DNA from: an uncultured Puniceicoccaceae bacterium
Lineage (GTDB): Bacteria > Verrucomicrobiota > Verrucomicrobiia > Opitutales > Coraliomargaritaceae
NCBI GenBank assembly: GCA_913031135.1
Contig: CAJWEH010000006.1
Coordinates: forward strand, 1 to 32,489
Reading direction: 5' to 3'
DNA length: 32,489 nucleotides
Under the pieces are notes generated by a model that did not search any database, was not told the origin of the DNA, and was given only the letters and a program-made list of their open reading frames with translations. Made by a program: the position numbers and the translations under genes. Positions 17,931-26,784 of this stretch are shown piece by piece (position 1 is the first letter of the stretch; each line of letters starts with the position of its first letter).

Positions 17931-18953
17931 ATGACTACAATTAATAAGACAGTTAAAAGGGCAGATCCAAAGGTTGATTTTGGGGCGATAGTGGCCCCAT
18001 TGGAGGGATATTTAAAGGAGTTAGACCAGTTTCTTAAGGATCAGGTGGAATTGTTGGAGCCAGAGGTACAGTCACAGGTCGCCTATATTTTGAACCATAG
18101 TGGGAAGCGACTCCGTCCAATCTTAGTGGCATTAAGCGGTTGGGATAGTGGCTTGAAGAATCAAAATGAATTGATACGCCTTGGAGCTATTCTAGAGTTG
18201 GTTCACTTGGCGACACTCGTACATGATGATATTTTGGATGAGGCATCGATCCGTCATGGGCATCCTACCGCAGCCAATAAATATGGTAAAGATGCCGCTG
18301 TTTTAATCGGCGATGTTTTATTTGCACATGCGCTCTGTCTCGCATCAGACTTTGAAACAACAGAGGTTTGTCGAGCGGTTGCCTTAGCGACTAGTCGGGT
18401 TTGCTCTGGAGAGATTAGTCAGACCTATTCTAGGCAACAGTTGAATTTTGATCGAGCGCATTACTATCGAGTCATTGAGTTAAAAACTGCGGAACTTTTT
18501 CGCCTTGCTTGTGAGATGGGTGCAAAAGTGGCAGGCAAATCTGAGACTACATGCAATGCTTTGAGAACGTATGGAATTCATTTGGGGTGTGCGTATCAAA
18601 TTTTTGATGATGTGGTGGATTTATTTGTTAGTGAAGCAAAGGCGGGTAAGACCTTAGGTACGGATTTACAGAGTGGCAAATTCACCTTACCGCTTTTGGT
18701 CTTAATTGAGTCCTTGCCGGAGAAAGAGCGTTTAGAGTGGATAGAAAGCTATCAATCCGGCGATCCTCAAGCAGTTGCTTTACTAGTGGGCTATTTGTCA
18801 GAGTATCCTGTTTTGGCATCGGTTAAAGAGGCATTTAATGAATCTATTATCAAAGCGAGGAGTGCTCTCAATGAAATTAATTCGAGCGAACCAGTAGCAA
18901 AAGAGCTTTTCGCGCTAATTGATTTCTTGTGTGCTCAATTTGAAGCGATCTAA
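17931..18953 (+). CDS. Polyprenyl diphosphate synthase (octaprenyl/heptaprenyl type, trans)
   Basis: The enzyme condenses IPP units onto an allylic diphosphate to make the long prenyl tail of quinones. At 340 residues, the first aspartate-rich motif is D99-D100-x-x-D103 in LVHDDILDEASIRHG, and the second is FDDVVDLF near residue 225. GKRLRPILV near residue 58 is the diphosphate-binding Lys/Arg block, and GEISQ and KTAELFRLACEMGA are family helices. Residues before the first motif are small or beta-branched, which fits a long-chain (C35-C45) product, but the length cannot be fixed. It would consume the IPP/DMAPP made by IspH at the other end of the window. It ends 13 bases from the convergent DUF5069 gene. 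Confidence 0.93.
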   Translation: MTTINKTVKRADPKVDFGAIVAPLEGYLKELDQFLKDQVELLEPEVQSQVAYILNHSGKRLRPILVALSGWDSGLKNQNELIRLGAILELVHLATLVHDDILDEASIRHGHPTAANKYGKDAAVLIGDVLFAHALCLASDFETTEVCRAVALATSRVCSGEISQTYSRQQLNFDRAHYYRVIELKTAELFRLACEMGAKVAGKSETTCNALRTYGIHLGCAYQIFDDVVDLFVSEAKAGKTLGTDLQSGKFTLPLLVLIESLPEKERLEWIESYQSGDPQAVALLVGYLSEYPVLASVKEAFNESIIKARSALNEINSSEPVAKELFALIDFLCAQFEAI

Positions 18954-18966
18954 TCGGCTTGTCAGC

Positions 18967-19473
18967 CTAGGGTTGCCTATTTTGGGACTCCCATTCTTTG
19001 CGTTTATCATCACAAAATCCAGGTAGTCGTCCTTCGTCTAAATCGATCATATCCATGACGCAGACGATTTGTGGCTTAAGGTGTGGCACCCCCATTTGCT
19101 CCAACGATTCCCTAATGAAGTTTCTGCCTGCTTCCGTCTGTCCTTTATGGGTGATTTCGTGATTCCATTTTCTCACATTTAAGTCTTCAGGGAATAGTTC
19201 GCCCAATAAAGCGTCCAATGCAATTTCATCATCGCCTGCCTCTTCTACAGCTTCCACGACATCAGAGGGTTCGATTCCTAAATGTAGACACAAAAATTGA
19301 TCAAATCCACGGCAAAAGTTCTTTTTGTAGGAATCGGGAAGACCTTCTTTTAGGTGTTTGCGAATTTTTGCAATAAACCTTGGTAAATAAAGTAAGCCAC
19401 AAGGATGAGCTTCGTAAGGTGAGGGCAAATCCAAACAGATGGTGCCACGGGGACCTTCAATCGTATTGTTCAT
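18967..19473 (-). CDS. DUF5069 domain-containing protein
   Basis: This 168-residue soluble protein has no known function. It matches the DUF5069 pattern: an opening of the form L..P.P.E...G..YLPRFIAKIRKHLKEGLP, then a KNFCRGFDQFLCLHLGI segment resembling the family's DQRFLEFTGI, and an acidic helix VVEAVEEAGDDEIALDALL. DUF5069 proteins are common in Verrucomicrobia and relatives, so the gene supports the proposed phylum. No catalytic motif, membrane segment or signal peptide is visible. It is convergent with the polyprenyl synthase gene and divergent from the MerC-family gene (94 bases). Confidence 0.7.
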   Translation of the reverse strand: MNNTIEGPRGTICLDLPSPYEAHPCGLLYLPRFIAKIRKHLKEGLPDSYKKNFCRGFDQFLCLHLGIEPSDVVEAVEEAGDDEIALDALLGELFPEDLNVRKWNHEITHKGQTEAGRNFIRESLEQMGVPHLKPQIVCVMDMIDLDEGRLPGFCDDKRKEWESQNRQP

Positions 19474-19567
19474 AGTTTAATTGTTAGGGGGTTGTTTAAA
19501 TCGGTCAAGGCTGATAAGGAATTCATTTTACATTGCAATTTCAGATTAGTTTCATTCTTTAACTTTA

Positions 19568-20047
19568 ATGTCTCAGAATACAAATCAAACAAAGCATGTG
19601 CATGGATGGCTAGATCAGCTAGCGATTAGCATGGCATTAGTGTGTGCGATTCATTGTTTGATTTTGCCGATTCTGATTGTTGCATTGCCATTAGTTCAGG
19701 CAACATTTTTTGCCGATGAGGATTTTCATTTATGGATGTTAATTGCCGTTTTTCCTACGACGGTTGCTTCTATCTTTTTGGGGTGTAAAAAACATCGAGA
19801 CAAGTGGGTGGGAATTGCCTGCGCCATCGGGCTTGGATTATTGGTATGTGCATTTTTATTAGAACAGCAATCACATGTAGCTGGAGCCGATCATTCTACG
19901 GAATGCTTGCATTGTATTGCGGAGCAGCCTTTGAATCCCCTCGCATGGATTAATACATTAGGTGGGGTATTTCTTGTCATTGCACACTCTCGGAATTTTT
20001 ACTTGTGTAGAAAAAGCGCTTGTCATCATGACGGATGTAGCTCCTGA
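19568..20047 (+). CDS. MerC-family membrane protein
   Basis: This 159-residue protein has four predicted membrane spans (about 22-45, 54-72, 81-98 and 125-143). The first span carries C26-x-x-H29-C30 within LVCAIHCLILP, the MerC-type metal-binding cysteine position. MerC proteins in mercury operons import Hg(II), but chromosomal relatives without merA or merT, as here, have no settled role, and metal or zinc handling is possible. Cytoplasmic or periplasmic thiols are abundant: a C113-x-x-C116 pair lies between spans 3 and 4, and the tail has C147, C152, H153, H154 and C157. No mercury-resistance genes are nearby. The ATG has no Shine-Dalgarno sequence. Confidence 0.82.
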   Translation: MSQNTNQTKHVHGWLDQLAISMALVCAIHCLILPILIVALPLVQATFFADEDFHLWMLIAVFPTTVASIFLGCKKHRDKWVGIACAIGLGLLVCAFLLEQQSHVAGADHSTECLHCIAEQPLNPLAWINTLGGVFLVIAHSRNFYLCRKSACHHDGCSS

Positions 20048-20116
20048 GACATCCCTATTGGATTTCCATTTTTTACTCGTCTTTTTTCGGAAAGTTCTTT
20101 TTATGATATTTGATTT

Positions 20117-20198
<82 letters not shown>

Positions 20199-20215
20199 TT
20201 TACAATTTTGCTATT

Positions 20216-20968
20216 ATGATAAACCGCTTACTACTTCTTTTATTATTTTTTTCTGTTTCTAGTCTCGCTTATGTCCTTTACGAACAGAGCCTTAGCAATC
20301 AATTGACGGACACTTCAAAACTTGAGGCTAGGATGAAGGCGTTGAATGAAGAGCTTAGCTTATTAACAGACAAGTATAAATCGCTCAAATCAAGCCTCCC
20401 TGTTCCGATTGAAGAGCAATTAGAGCAAATCAGTTCAAAGATCACGCAGTTAGATAATGCGGTGACTGACCATTCCGATTTGTTGAAGAAAGTCGATCCG
20501 AATGGGTTGATTATGGATACAGAAACTTGGATCAGTGAAATGTATGAAAATGCGAATAGAAGCGAACAAAACAAATGGTCACGGCTTGAATCGGCAGAAG
20601 TCCTCGATCGCTTTAATCGAATGGATCAAGATACCGTGGATGGAATTGCTGATATCTATTTAAATGAAGAAGAAGGGCGTGGGTCTGGTTGGATTAAGGC
20701 TCGTGCCTTAGGGAGCATTGCAGATATGGAGGTGAGCAATGAGGTTAAAGATAAAATGTTCGAAGACCTAAAAGGACTCTATAACGAAGAGACGGGTGAA
20801 TATGGGAATGATTGGTATGTCGACTCGATTTTGAGGAACTTAGAAAACCAAAATTTTACCTATACGCCCGAACAAATGGAAATTGTTTATGAGCTTATTG
20901 AAAGCCATCAGAATCCAACAGTTGCAAACCGATTTGCAGCGGTTGTTGGTGCCGAGATCATTGAATGA
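20216..20968 (+). CDS. Unrecognised N-terminally anchored helical protein
   Basis: I do not recognise this 250-residue protein. The open frame reaches back into tRNA-Trp, but the ATG at 20216 is the first start outside the tRNA, and it gives a clean signal anchor (MINRLLLLLLFFSVSSLAYV, residues 1-20). A coiled-coil-like stretch covers about residues 25-90. The rest is acidic and helical, with repeated blocks of about 35-40 residues (for example LDRFNRMDQDTVDGIADIY and LGSIADMEVSNEVKDKMFED) that resemble irregular HEAT-like repeats. It is probably exposed to the periplasm. It starts 24 bases after tRNA-Trp with no obvious promoter of its own, so read-through from the tRNA is possible. One base separates it from convergent rmuC. 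Confidence 0.75.
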   Translation: MINRLLLLLLFFSVSSLAYVLYEQSLSNQLTDTSKLEARMKALNEELSLLTDKYKSLKSSLPVPIEEQLEQISSKITQLDNAVTDHSDLLKKVDPNGLIMDTETWISEMYENANRSEQNKWSRLESAEVLDRFNRMDQDTVDGIADIYLNEEEGRGSGWIKARALGSIADMEVSNEVKDKMFEDLKGLYNEETGEYGNDWYVDSILRNLENQNFTYTPEQMEIVYELIESHQNPTVANRFAAVVGAEIIE

Positions 20969-20969
20969 T

Positions 20970-22001
20970 TTAGGGTTCTTTCGAATCAAAGTCGTATTCA
21001 AGCAGTTTATTTAGGGGTCGTTCCAGTGCTTTTGTTCGGGTGGACTCTGCTTCGCTAAGTGCTTTAGTGGCTTGCTCAAGTTTTATTTCTACCGATCCAA
21101 TTTTTTCCTTATATTTGCACCATTCTGATTTGAATTTATTGAGGTCGCTTTGAAAATTTCGTGCCTCTTCTTCAATCATAAAACTTTGGATGGATTGTCG
21201 TATCATGGATAGAATGGCAAAGAGGGAGGTGGGTCCGCAAAAGACCAGCTTATGTTCCGAGGCTAAGTCGGTTAATTCTTTTTGTTTATTGATAAAATTA
21301 TAAATCCCTTCGTTTGAGATAAACAGGATGCAGAAGTCGAGTGTGCCTTCAGCTGGATTGATATAGCCTCGTTTTGATACGCCTTTTATATGGCTCTTAA
21401 TGTCGCTGAGAAACTGCTTTAGGTGTCGCTCTTTTTCAACTTTTGAATCGGCCTCTAAGTAGGCTTGATAGGCGGATATCGGGTATTTTATATCCATGTT
21501 TAAGCGCTTCTCTTTGGGCAGATAGAAGCTGAAGTCTGGACGATTACCACTTTCGGATGTTTGCTTATCGTAATTGACCCCTTCTTTTAAGCCAAAGTGT
21601 CTCAATAAGTCTTCGGCTTGGCGTTCCCCCCATTGTCCACGTGCTTGGTTATTTGATAAAACATTGTTTAGGCTGTTTGTGGTATTGGTCAGATGGGTGA
21701 TTTGTTCACGGGAGAGGTGTATGTTTGTTTTGAGTTCCGTTGTGTTTGTTTTAAAGGTTTCGAGCTCTTTATTTAAATGATTTAGTTGTTTTTCAATGGC
21801 TTCTTTTTTCGTTTCAAGGTCTGTTTGGTTGTTGGAGCGTAGTTGATTAAATTTATCTTCTGCTAAATCGAGAAAGCTTTTTTGATTTTCTTGGAGAGTT
21901 TTTAGCGCAAGGTTTTTAAAGGTGATTTTTAAAAAGAGCAAAATGAGCAATACGCTGAGTAAAAAAAAGAGGCCTAGAATAATGAGCGTCGATGTTTCCA
22001 T
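20970..22001 (-). CDS. rmuC: DNA recombination protein RmuC homologue
   Basis: RmuC proteins limit recombination at inverted repeats and are predicted nucleases. I choose the ATG at 22001 (METSTLIILG) over a TTG seven codons earlier, since it places the membrane anchor (about residues 5-25) directly at the N-terminus. A long coiled coil covers about residues 30-120. The nuclease core follows: ARGQWGERQAEDLLR, NRPDFSFYLP and NMDIKYP (the D-x-K of a PD-(D/E)xK site), then the family block TLDFCILFISNEGIY. At 343 residues it is slightly shorter than E. coli RmuC. It is divergent from secA across about 130 bases. Confidence 0.93.
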   Translation of the reverse strand: METSTLIILGLFFLLSVLLILLFLKITFKNLALKTLQENQKSFLDLAEDKFNQLRSNNQTDLETKKEAIEKQLNHLNKELETFKTNTTELKTNIHLSREQITHLTNTTNSLNNVLSNNQARGQWGERQAEDLLRHFGLKEGVNYDKQTSESGNRPDFSFYLPKEKRLNMDIKYPISAYQAYLEADSKVEKERHLKQFLSDIKSHIKGVSKRGYINPAEGTLDFCILFISNEGIYNFINKQKELTDLASEHKLVFCGPTSLFAILSMIRQSIQSFMIEEEARNFQSDLNKFKSEWCKYKEKIGSVEIKLEQATKALSEAESTRTKALERPLNKLLEYDFDSKEP

Positions 22002-22095
22002 GGTAAAAGAGTTAAAAATCAATGGGGCTTAGTTCGAGGATGTGTTTAATTATGTTTTTTTGTTTGTCTCTCTAGCTAAATTCAGTGAATAGTTT

Positions 22096-22123
22096 TTGTT
22101 CGTTGGGATTAATAAAATAATAA
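22096..22123 (+). promoter_or_regulatory. Candidate secA promoter
   Basis: TTGTTC (22096-22101) and TAATAA (22118-22123) are separated by 16 bases. The -10-like hexamer ends only 10 bases before the secA ATG, so the transcript would have almost no leader. This fits the lack of a ribosome-binding site, but the surrounding sequence is very AT-rich and chance matches are easy. Confidence 0.3.
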
Positions 22124-22133
22124 ATTATTAAAA

Positions 22134-25100
22134 ATGTTAAAACAATTTTTAAAACAATTTTCTGGCAGCCATTATAGGAAGTATCAGAAAAAGTGTGCTC
22201 CGATCATAAAACGCATCAATGAACTGGAAGTGGAACTGCAGTCTTTAAGCGAAGATGCATTGAAAGGGAAGACTCAAGAGTTCATGAATCGGATTCAAGA
22301 GGGCGAAACCTTGGATGCGATTTTGCCTGAAGCTTTTGCGGTTGTAAAAAATGCATCGAGACGGCTATGTGGTACATCTGCAGATGTTTGTGGGCATGCT
22401 TTGGATTGGGAGATGGTTCATTATGATGTGCAGTTGTTAGGCGGGATCGCCCTGCATGAAAAACGCATAGCGGAAATGGCGACAGGGGAGGGAAAGACCC
22501 TAGTTTCTACCTGTCCTTTGTATTTGAATGCGTTATCTGGGCGCAATTGCCAACTCGTTACGGTGAATGATTACTTGGCGAGGCGAGACTCTGAGTGGAT
22601 GGGGCATTTGTTCAAGTATCTGGGTTTAACCGTGGGCTGTATCCAAAATGGAATGGCTCCAGCTGAGCGAAGTGAAATGTATGCCCGTAACATAACGTAT
22701 GGTACGGCTTCAGAATTTGGCTTTGATTATTTACGAGATAACGGGATGGCGAGCCGTAAGGACGATCAAGTGCAGAAGGACCACTTCTACTGTATCATTG
22801 ATGAGGTCGACTCTATTTTGATTGATGAAGCAAGAACGCCTTTGATCATTTCTGGGCCAATGCAGGAGGATAATCCGTTGCCCTTTAAGCAAGTAAAGCC
22901 TTTGGTTCAGTCAATCGTTAGAAAACAACAGGAACTCTGTAACGAACTTGCCCTTGGGGTGAAAAAACGCTTAGAGGATGAAACTCTGACGGACGAACAA
23001 AGGGCTGAATTAATGTTGGATTTATATAAGGTTAAACTCGGGATGCCTAAAAATAAGCAGTTGTTGCGTTTAGTCGAAAACCCTACCGTTCGTCGGGAGT
23101 TGGATCAGACTGACTTAGAATTAAATAATGATTTTCGCAAAGAGGAACGCTATGCCTTAAAAGAATCGTTATACTATGTGATTGATGAGAAGCAATCGCA
23201 GGCTGATTTAACTGAGATTGGGCGAAATTTTATGAGTCCAGAGGACCCGAATGCCTTTATGCTTCCAGATTTGCCCACTCAGTTTATTGAAATCGACAAA
23301 AAGGGAGAACTCAATGATGAGGAAAAGCAGAAAGCAAAGTTAGAGGCGGAGCAGTTTTTCCAAAATACGAGCGAGCGAATACACTGCATAAGCCAGTTGC
23401 TCAGAGCGTATAGTTTATATGAGAAAGACGTTGAATATGTTGTGCAAAGTGGGAAAGTGCAGATTGTTGATCAAAATACTGGCCGAGTGATGGCTGGTCG
23501 TAGGTGGTCGGATGGATTGCACCAAGCGGTCGAGGCGAAAGAAAATTGTGTAATTGAAAAGGAAACTAAGACCTATGCGTCGGTGACGATTCAAAATTAT
23601 TTTCGTATGTATGAAAAACTTGCGGGAATGACGGGTACTGCTGAGACGGAAGCGTCTGAGTTTAGTGAAATTTACGGCTTATCCGTTATGATTATTCCTA
23701 CCCATCGTCCAAATATTCGGAATGACTATAATGATGTTTTTTACAAAACACGGAGGGAAAAATACAATGCAGTTGTTGAGACAATTTCTGAAGTTCACAA
23801 GCAGGGGCAACCGGTTTTAGTTGGAACTGCTTCGGTGGAATCTTCTGAATTGCTAAGCCGGATGCTTAAGCGTTCCAACATCATTCACAGTGTTTTAAAT
23901 GCAAAGTTTCATGCACAGGAAGCAGAAATTGTAGCACGTGCTGGTCAAAAAGGATCAGTGACGATTGCAACAAATATGGCTGGGCGCGGTACCGATATTA
24001 AGCTTGGAGAAGGAGTTGCAGAATTGGGAGGACTGTTTGTTTTAGGAACTGAGCGACATGAATCACGACGAGTCGATCGACAGTTAAGAGGACGCTGTGC
24101 TCGACAAGGAGATCCAGGGGTTTCTAAATTCTTTGTTTCTTTAGAAGATGATTTAATGCGTTTATTTGCAAATGCAGGGCCTTTATCAAATATCTTAGAG
24201 AAGAATTTTTCTGAAGAAGATAAATTGGAACACCCAATGTTGAATTGGTCGATTGAGAATGCTCAGAAAAAAGTAGAACAACAAAATTTTTCGATTAGAA
24301 AGCGCTTATTGCAGTTTGATGATGTGTTGAATACGCAACGTGAAGTGATTTATGGTATTCGCAATGAGGCAATTGTTTCGGATATGCCTCGAGATGTGGT
24401 TATGGAAATGGTTGCTGAAGAATTTGAAGAGCGCCTTGAGTCTGTATTTGCGTCAAAATCCTCAGATGATCGAGCTTCTTTCATTAGTTGGACAAATATG
24501 TATTTCCCTGTGCGATTGGAGGAATCTTTGTTAATTGAAAATAAAGCTGAAGCGGCATTAAATAAGATATTAGCATCCATTAAAAGTGCGTATGAAGAGC
24601 GAGAGACATTCGAAGATGTCGACTCTCTGAAAGCACTCGAACGCTATATTGTTATTCGTGCAGTCGATCGTCGCTGGCAGGATCACTTAACAGAAATGGA
24701 GGAGTTAAGGCGAAGCGTTAGCTTAAGAGGTTATGGGCAAAAGGATCCATTAAATGAGTATAAAAATGAGGCATTTGTATTTTTTGAAGAGCTAATGGGT
24801 TCATTGAGAACAGAGATTTGCACGTCTTTATTTAGAACGGCAACTAACCAAGCTGCCTTTGAACGATTATTTTCTAAGATGGATGCAAAAGTGAGTGCGG
24901 TTGGGCCAAGCTCGGAAGCCTCTCAGTCTAGTGCACTTGCGGGTGCTATTGCGCAAGAGGGGGCACAAACAGGAAAGCCTATGGCGCGCAAGAAAGCGGT
25001 AGAATTACCGAAGGTTGAGCCAATCCGTCGTGATTTGCCAAAAATTGGCCGCAATGATATTGTCACCATCGTTAAAAACGGTGAAGAAAAACAGCTAAAA

Positions 25101-25160
25101 TACAAGAAGGCAGAGTTGTTAATCGAGAATGAGGGGTGGTCATTACGCTCCGACAATTAG
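22134..25160 (+). CDS. secA: Preprotein translocase ATPase SecA
   Basis: SecA drives unfolded preproteins through SecYEG. The 1008 residues include Walker [11 protein letters not shown] (about 114-123), [14 protein letters not shown], the DEAD-like block [22 protein letters not shown], the preprotein cross-linking domain, [13 protein letters not shown], the second ATPase domain with [11 protein letters not shown] and [13 protein letters not shown], and the helical scaffold ([10 protein letters not shown]). An extra stretch of about 100 residues at roughly 265-420 (acidic, with [18 protein letters not shown]) resembles the insertion seen in Bacteroidetes and PVC-group SecA. The usual C-terminal Cys/His zinc motif is absent, and the protein ends in a basic tail, [16 protein letters not shown]. 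lnt follows after 13 bases. Confidence 0.98.
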   Translation: MLKQFLKQFSGSHYRKYQKKCAPIIKRINELEVELQSLSEDALKGKTQEFMNRIQEGETLDAILPEAFAVVKNASRRLCGTSADVCGHALDWEMVHYDVQLLGGIALHEKRIAEMATGEGKTLVSTCPLYLNALSGRNCQLVTVNDYLARRDSEWMGHLFKYLGLTVGCIQNGMAPAERSEMYARNITYGTASEFGFDYLRDNGMASRKDDQVQKDHFYCIIDEVDSILIDEARTPLIISGPMQEDNPLPFKQVKPLVQSIVRKQQELCNELALGVKKRLEDETLTDEQRAELMLDLYKVKLGMPKNKQLLRLVENPTVRRELDQTDLELNNDFRKEERYALKESLYYVIDEKQSQADLTEIGRNFMSPEDPNAFMLPDLPTQFIEIDKKGELNDEEKQKAKLEAEQFFQNTSERIHCISQLLRAYSLYEKDVEYVVQSGKVQIVDQNTGRVMAGRRWSDGLHQAVEAKENCVIEKETKTYASVTIQNYFRMYEKLAGMTGTAETEASEFSEIYGLSVMIIPTHRPNIRNDYNDVFYKTRREKYNAVVETISEVHKQGQPVLVGTASVESSELLSRMLKRSNIIHSVLNAKFHAQEAEIVARAGQKGSVTIATNMAGRGTDIKLGEGVAELGGLFVLGTERHESRRVDRQLRGRCARQGDPGVSKFFVSLEDDLMRLFANAGPLSNILEKNFSEEDKLEHPMLNWSIENAQKKVEQQNFSIRKRLLQFDDVLNTQREVIYGIRNEAIVSDMPRDVVMEMVAEEFEERLESVFASKSSDDRASFISWTNMYFPVRLEESLLIENKAEAALNKILASIKSAYEERETFEDVDSLKALERYIVIRAVDRRWQDHLTEMEELRRSVSLRGYGQKDPLNEYKNEAFVFFEELMGSLRTEICTSLFRTATNQAAFERLFSKMDAKVSAVGPSSEASQSSALAGAIAQEGAQTGKPMARKKAVELPKVEPIRRDLPKIGRNDIVTIVKNGEEKQLKYKKAELLIENEGWSLRSDN

Positions 25161-25173
25161 CTCTTTAAAAACT

Positions 25174-26784
25174 ATGAAGCATTCGGTTTTAATAAAATGC
25201 TTTTTGGTTCTACTCACAACAGGGCTTTGGGTTTCTTCAATGCCTCCCTATAATGTAGCCGAGAGTGCCTATGTATTATTTGTGCCATTGCTCCTTTGGG
25301 TAAGCACGAGCCCAAATTGGAAGTCGGTAACGGTTGTCGGTCTTTGCTCTGCATTTTTTTCTTGGTTGTTGCTTTTCGTATGGTTGCGACATGTAACCTA
25401 TATTGGAACTATTATACTTTCCTTCTATTTAGCTTTTTATGCTTTAGCGTGGATCTATTTCGTTCGTTTTATGTGGCCTAGGTTGCTGAAAAAAGGATAT
25501 GTGGCTCGAACATTTGGAAGCCTATCAATTGCTGGAGCATGGGTTTTCTTAGAGTGGTTGCGCTCATATATGATTTACGGTACGCCAATGGCGCCGTTAG
25601 CATTAAGTCAGTGGCAACGCCCGGTTATCCTTCAAGTCTCTGCTTGGACTGGTGCTTATGGCGTTTCATTTTTCCTTATATTTTTTAATTGCTGTATCGC
25701 TTTGGCATTTTTTCGATTGATACAAAATCGTAGGGAAATGACGGTTTCTAGATGGTTTAATACCGACTTTTACACAGGAGTGGGGTCTTTGCTCCTTTTA
25801 TTTTTTATCTTTATACAGTGCATTCCCAACAATCTGAATAATGAAAGAGAGTCTTTTGATGTCGCATTTGTTCAACCAAATTTTCAGCCACTTAGAGAAT
25901 GGGATCCGTTAGCTAACAGTGAGCGATTGGCTGTTTTAGAAACAGAGTTTAGGCGGGTGGAGCTATTAGATTTTGACGCACTCCTTTTGCCTGAAGCAGT
26001 GACGGCAAACCCTGTATTAGGTGATTATGATACCTTGTACTTTTTTGAATCCTGGGCACAGGAATTGCAAAGTTCAATATTATCAGGCAACACAGCTCAC
26101 ATAGAAGACTCGTTGGTTTGGTATAATGGTGTTTTTAAAATTAGCCCTACCAATGGTCTCGATCCAGCTTTTTATGCTAAGAGGCGATTAGTTCCTTTTG
26201 GTGAGTATGTGCCATTTCCTTTTGATAGTGTATTAAAGTCATTTGGTGCGGTGCAAGGCAGTTTCAAGAAAGGGGAATCGCTTTCATTAATTCCAATGAC
26301 GCTGAATGGGCACACTTTTGCCTTTGGATCTTTAGTGTGTTATGAAGATATGTTTCCGGATTTAGCTAGGGCGTCTGTATTGGGTGGAGCGGATGTTTTA
26401 TTTGTTGCTACGAATGATGCTTGGTATGGAGAAGAAGGTGCAGCCCACTTTCATGCCGCACATTCGACTCTGCGTGCAGTTGAAAACAGACGGCCGGTAT
26501 TGCGATCTGGAAATGCAGGATGGAGTGGTTGGATTGATGCTTTCGGTAAAGTACGATTTATTTTAACGGACAGTACGCAATCAATCTATTTTCGGGGAAG
26601 TGGGGCGACGACCATTCACGTCAATAAATCTTGGAGCCATCGTAAGAGTTTTTATACGGAACGAGGAGACTGGTTTGTCGGAGTTTGCCTGTTATTGGCA
26701 CTGACTGGGTATTTAATTATTCCGAAAACAAAGCATCAAGCCACTGTGTCAGAGTCCTCGCTTTGTTCATCTATAAATTCTTGA
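25174..26784 (+). CDS. lnt: Apolipoprotein N-acyltransferase (Lnt)
   Basis: Lnt adds the third acyl chain to lipoproteins in the inner membrane, the last step of lipoprotein maturation in Gram-negative bacteria. I use the ATG at 25174, just after the secA stop, not an earlier in-frame start inside secA. The protein has 536 residues with six predicted membrane spans before about residue 220, then a nitrilase-type domain and a final span. The Glu-Lys-Cys triad is visible in LLLPEAVTA, RRLVPFGEYVPF and LVCYEDMFPDLAR. ATNDAWYGEEGAAHFHAAHS is also diagnostic. It probably shares a transcript with secA. Its last 49 bases overlap the convergent sigma-factor gene. Confidence 0.96.
   Translation: MKHSVLIKCFLVLLTTGLWVSSMPPYNVAESAYVLFVPLLLWVSTSPNWKSVTVVGLCSAFFSWLLLFVWLRHVTYIGTIILSFYLAFYALAWIYFVRFMWPRLLKKGYVARTFGSLSIAGAWVFLEWLRSYMIYGTPMAPLALSQWQRPVILQVSAWTGAYGVSFFLIFFNCCIALAFFRLIQNRREMTVSRWFNTDFYTGVGSLLLLFFIFIQCIPNNLNNERESFDVAFVQPNFQPLREWDPLANSERLAVLETEFRRVELLDFDALLLPEAVTANPVLGDYDTLYFFESWAQELQSSILSGNTAHIEDSLVWYNGVFKISPTNGLDPAFYAKRRLVPFGEYVPFPFDSVLKSFGAVQGSFKKGESLSLIPMTLNGHTFAFGSLVCYEDMFPDLARASVLGGADVLFVATNDAWYGEEGAAHFHAAHSTLRAVENRRPVLRSGNAGWSGWIDAFGKVRFILTDSTQSIYFRGSGATTIHVNKSWSHRKSFYTERGDWFVGVCLLLALTGYLIIPKTKHQATVSESSLCSSINS

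Noticed and set aside
20033-20076. Possible terminator after the MerC-family gene (GGATGT/ACATCC stem, later T-run)
   Set aside because: The stem is short, and the T-run starts about 14 bases after it, too far for a normal intrinsic terminator.
22108-22130. TTAATAA/TTATTAA repeat before secA as a secM-like control element
   Set aside because: It is low-complexity A/T sequence with no room for an upstream peptide. It more likely reflects the promoter region.
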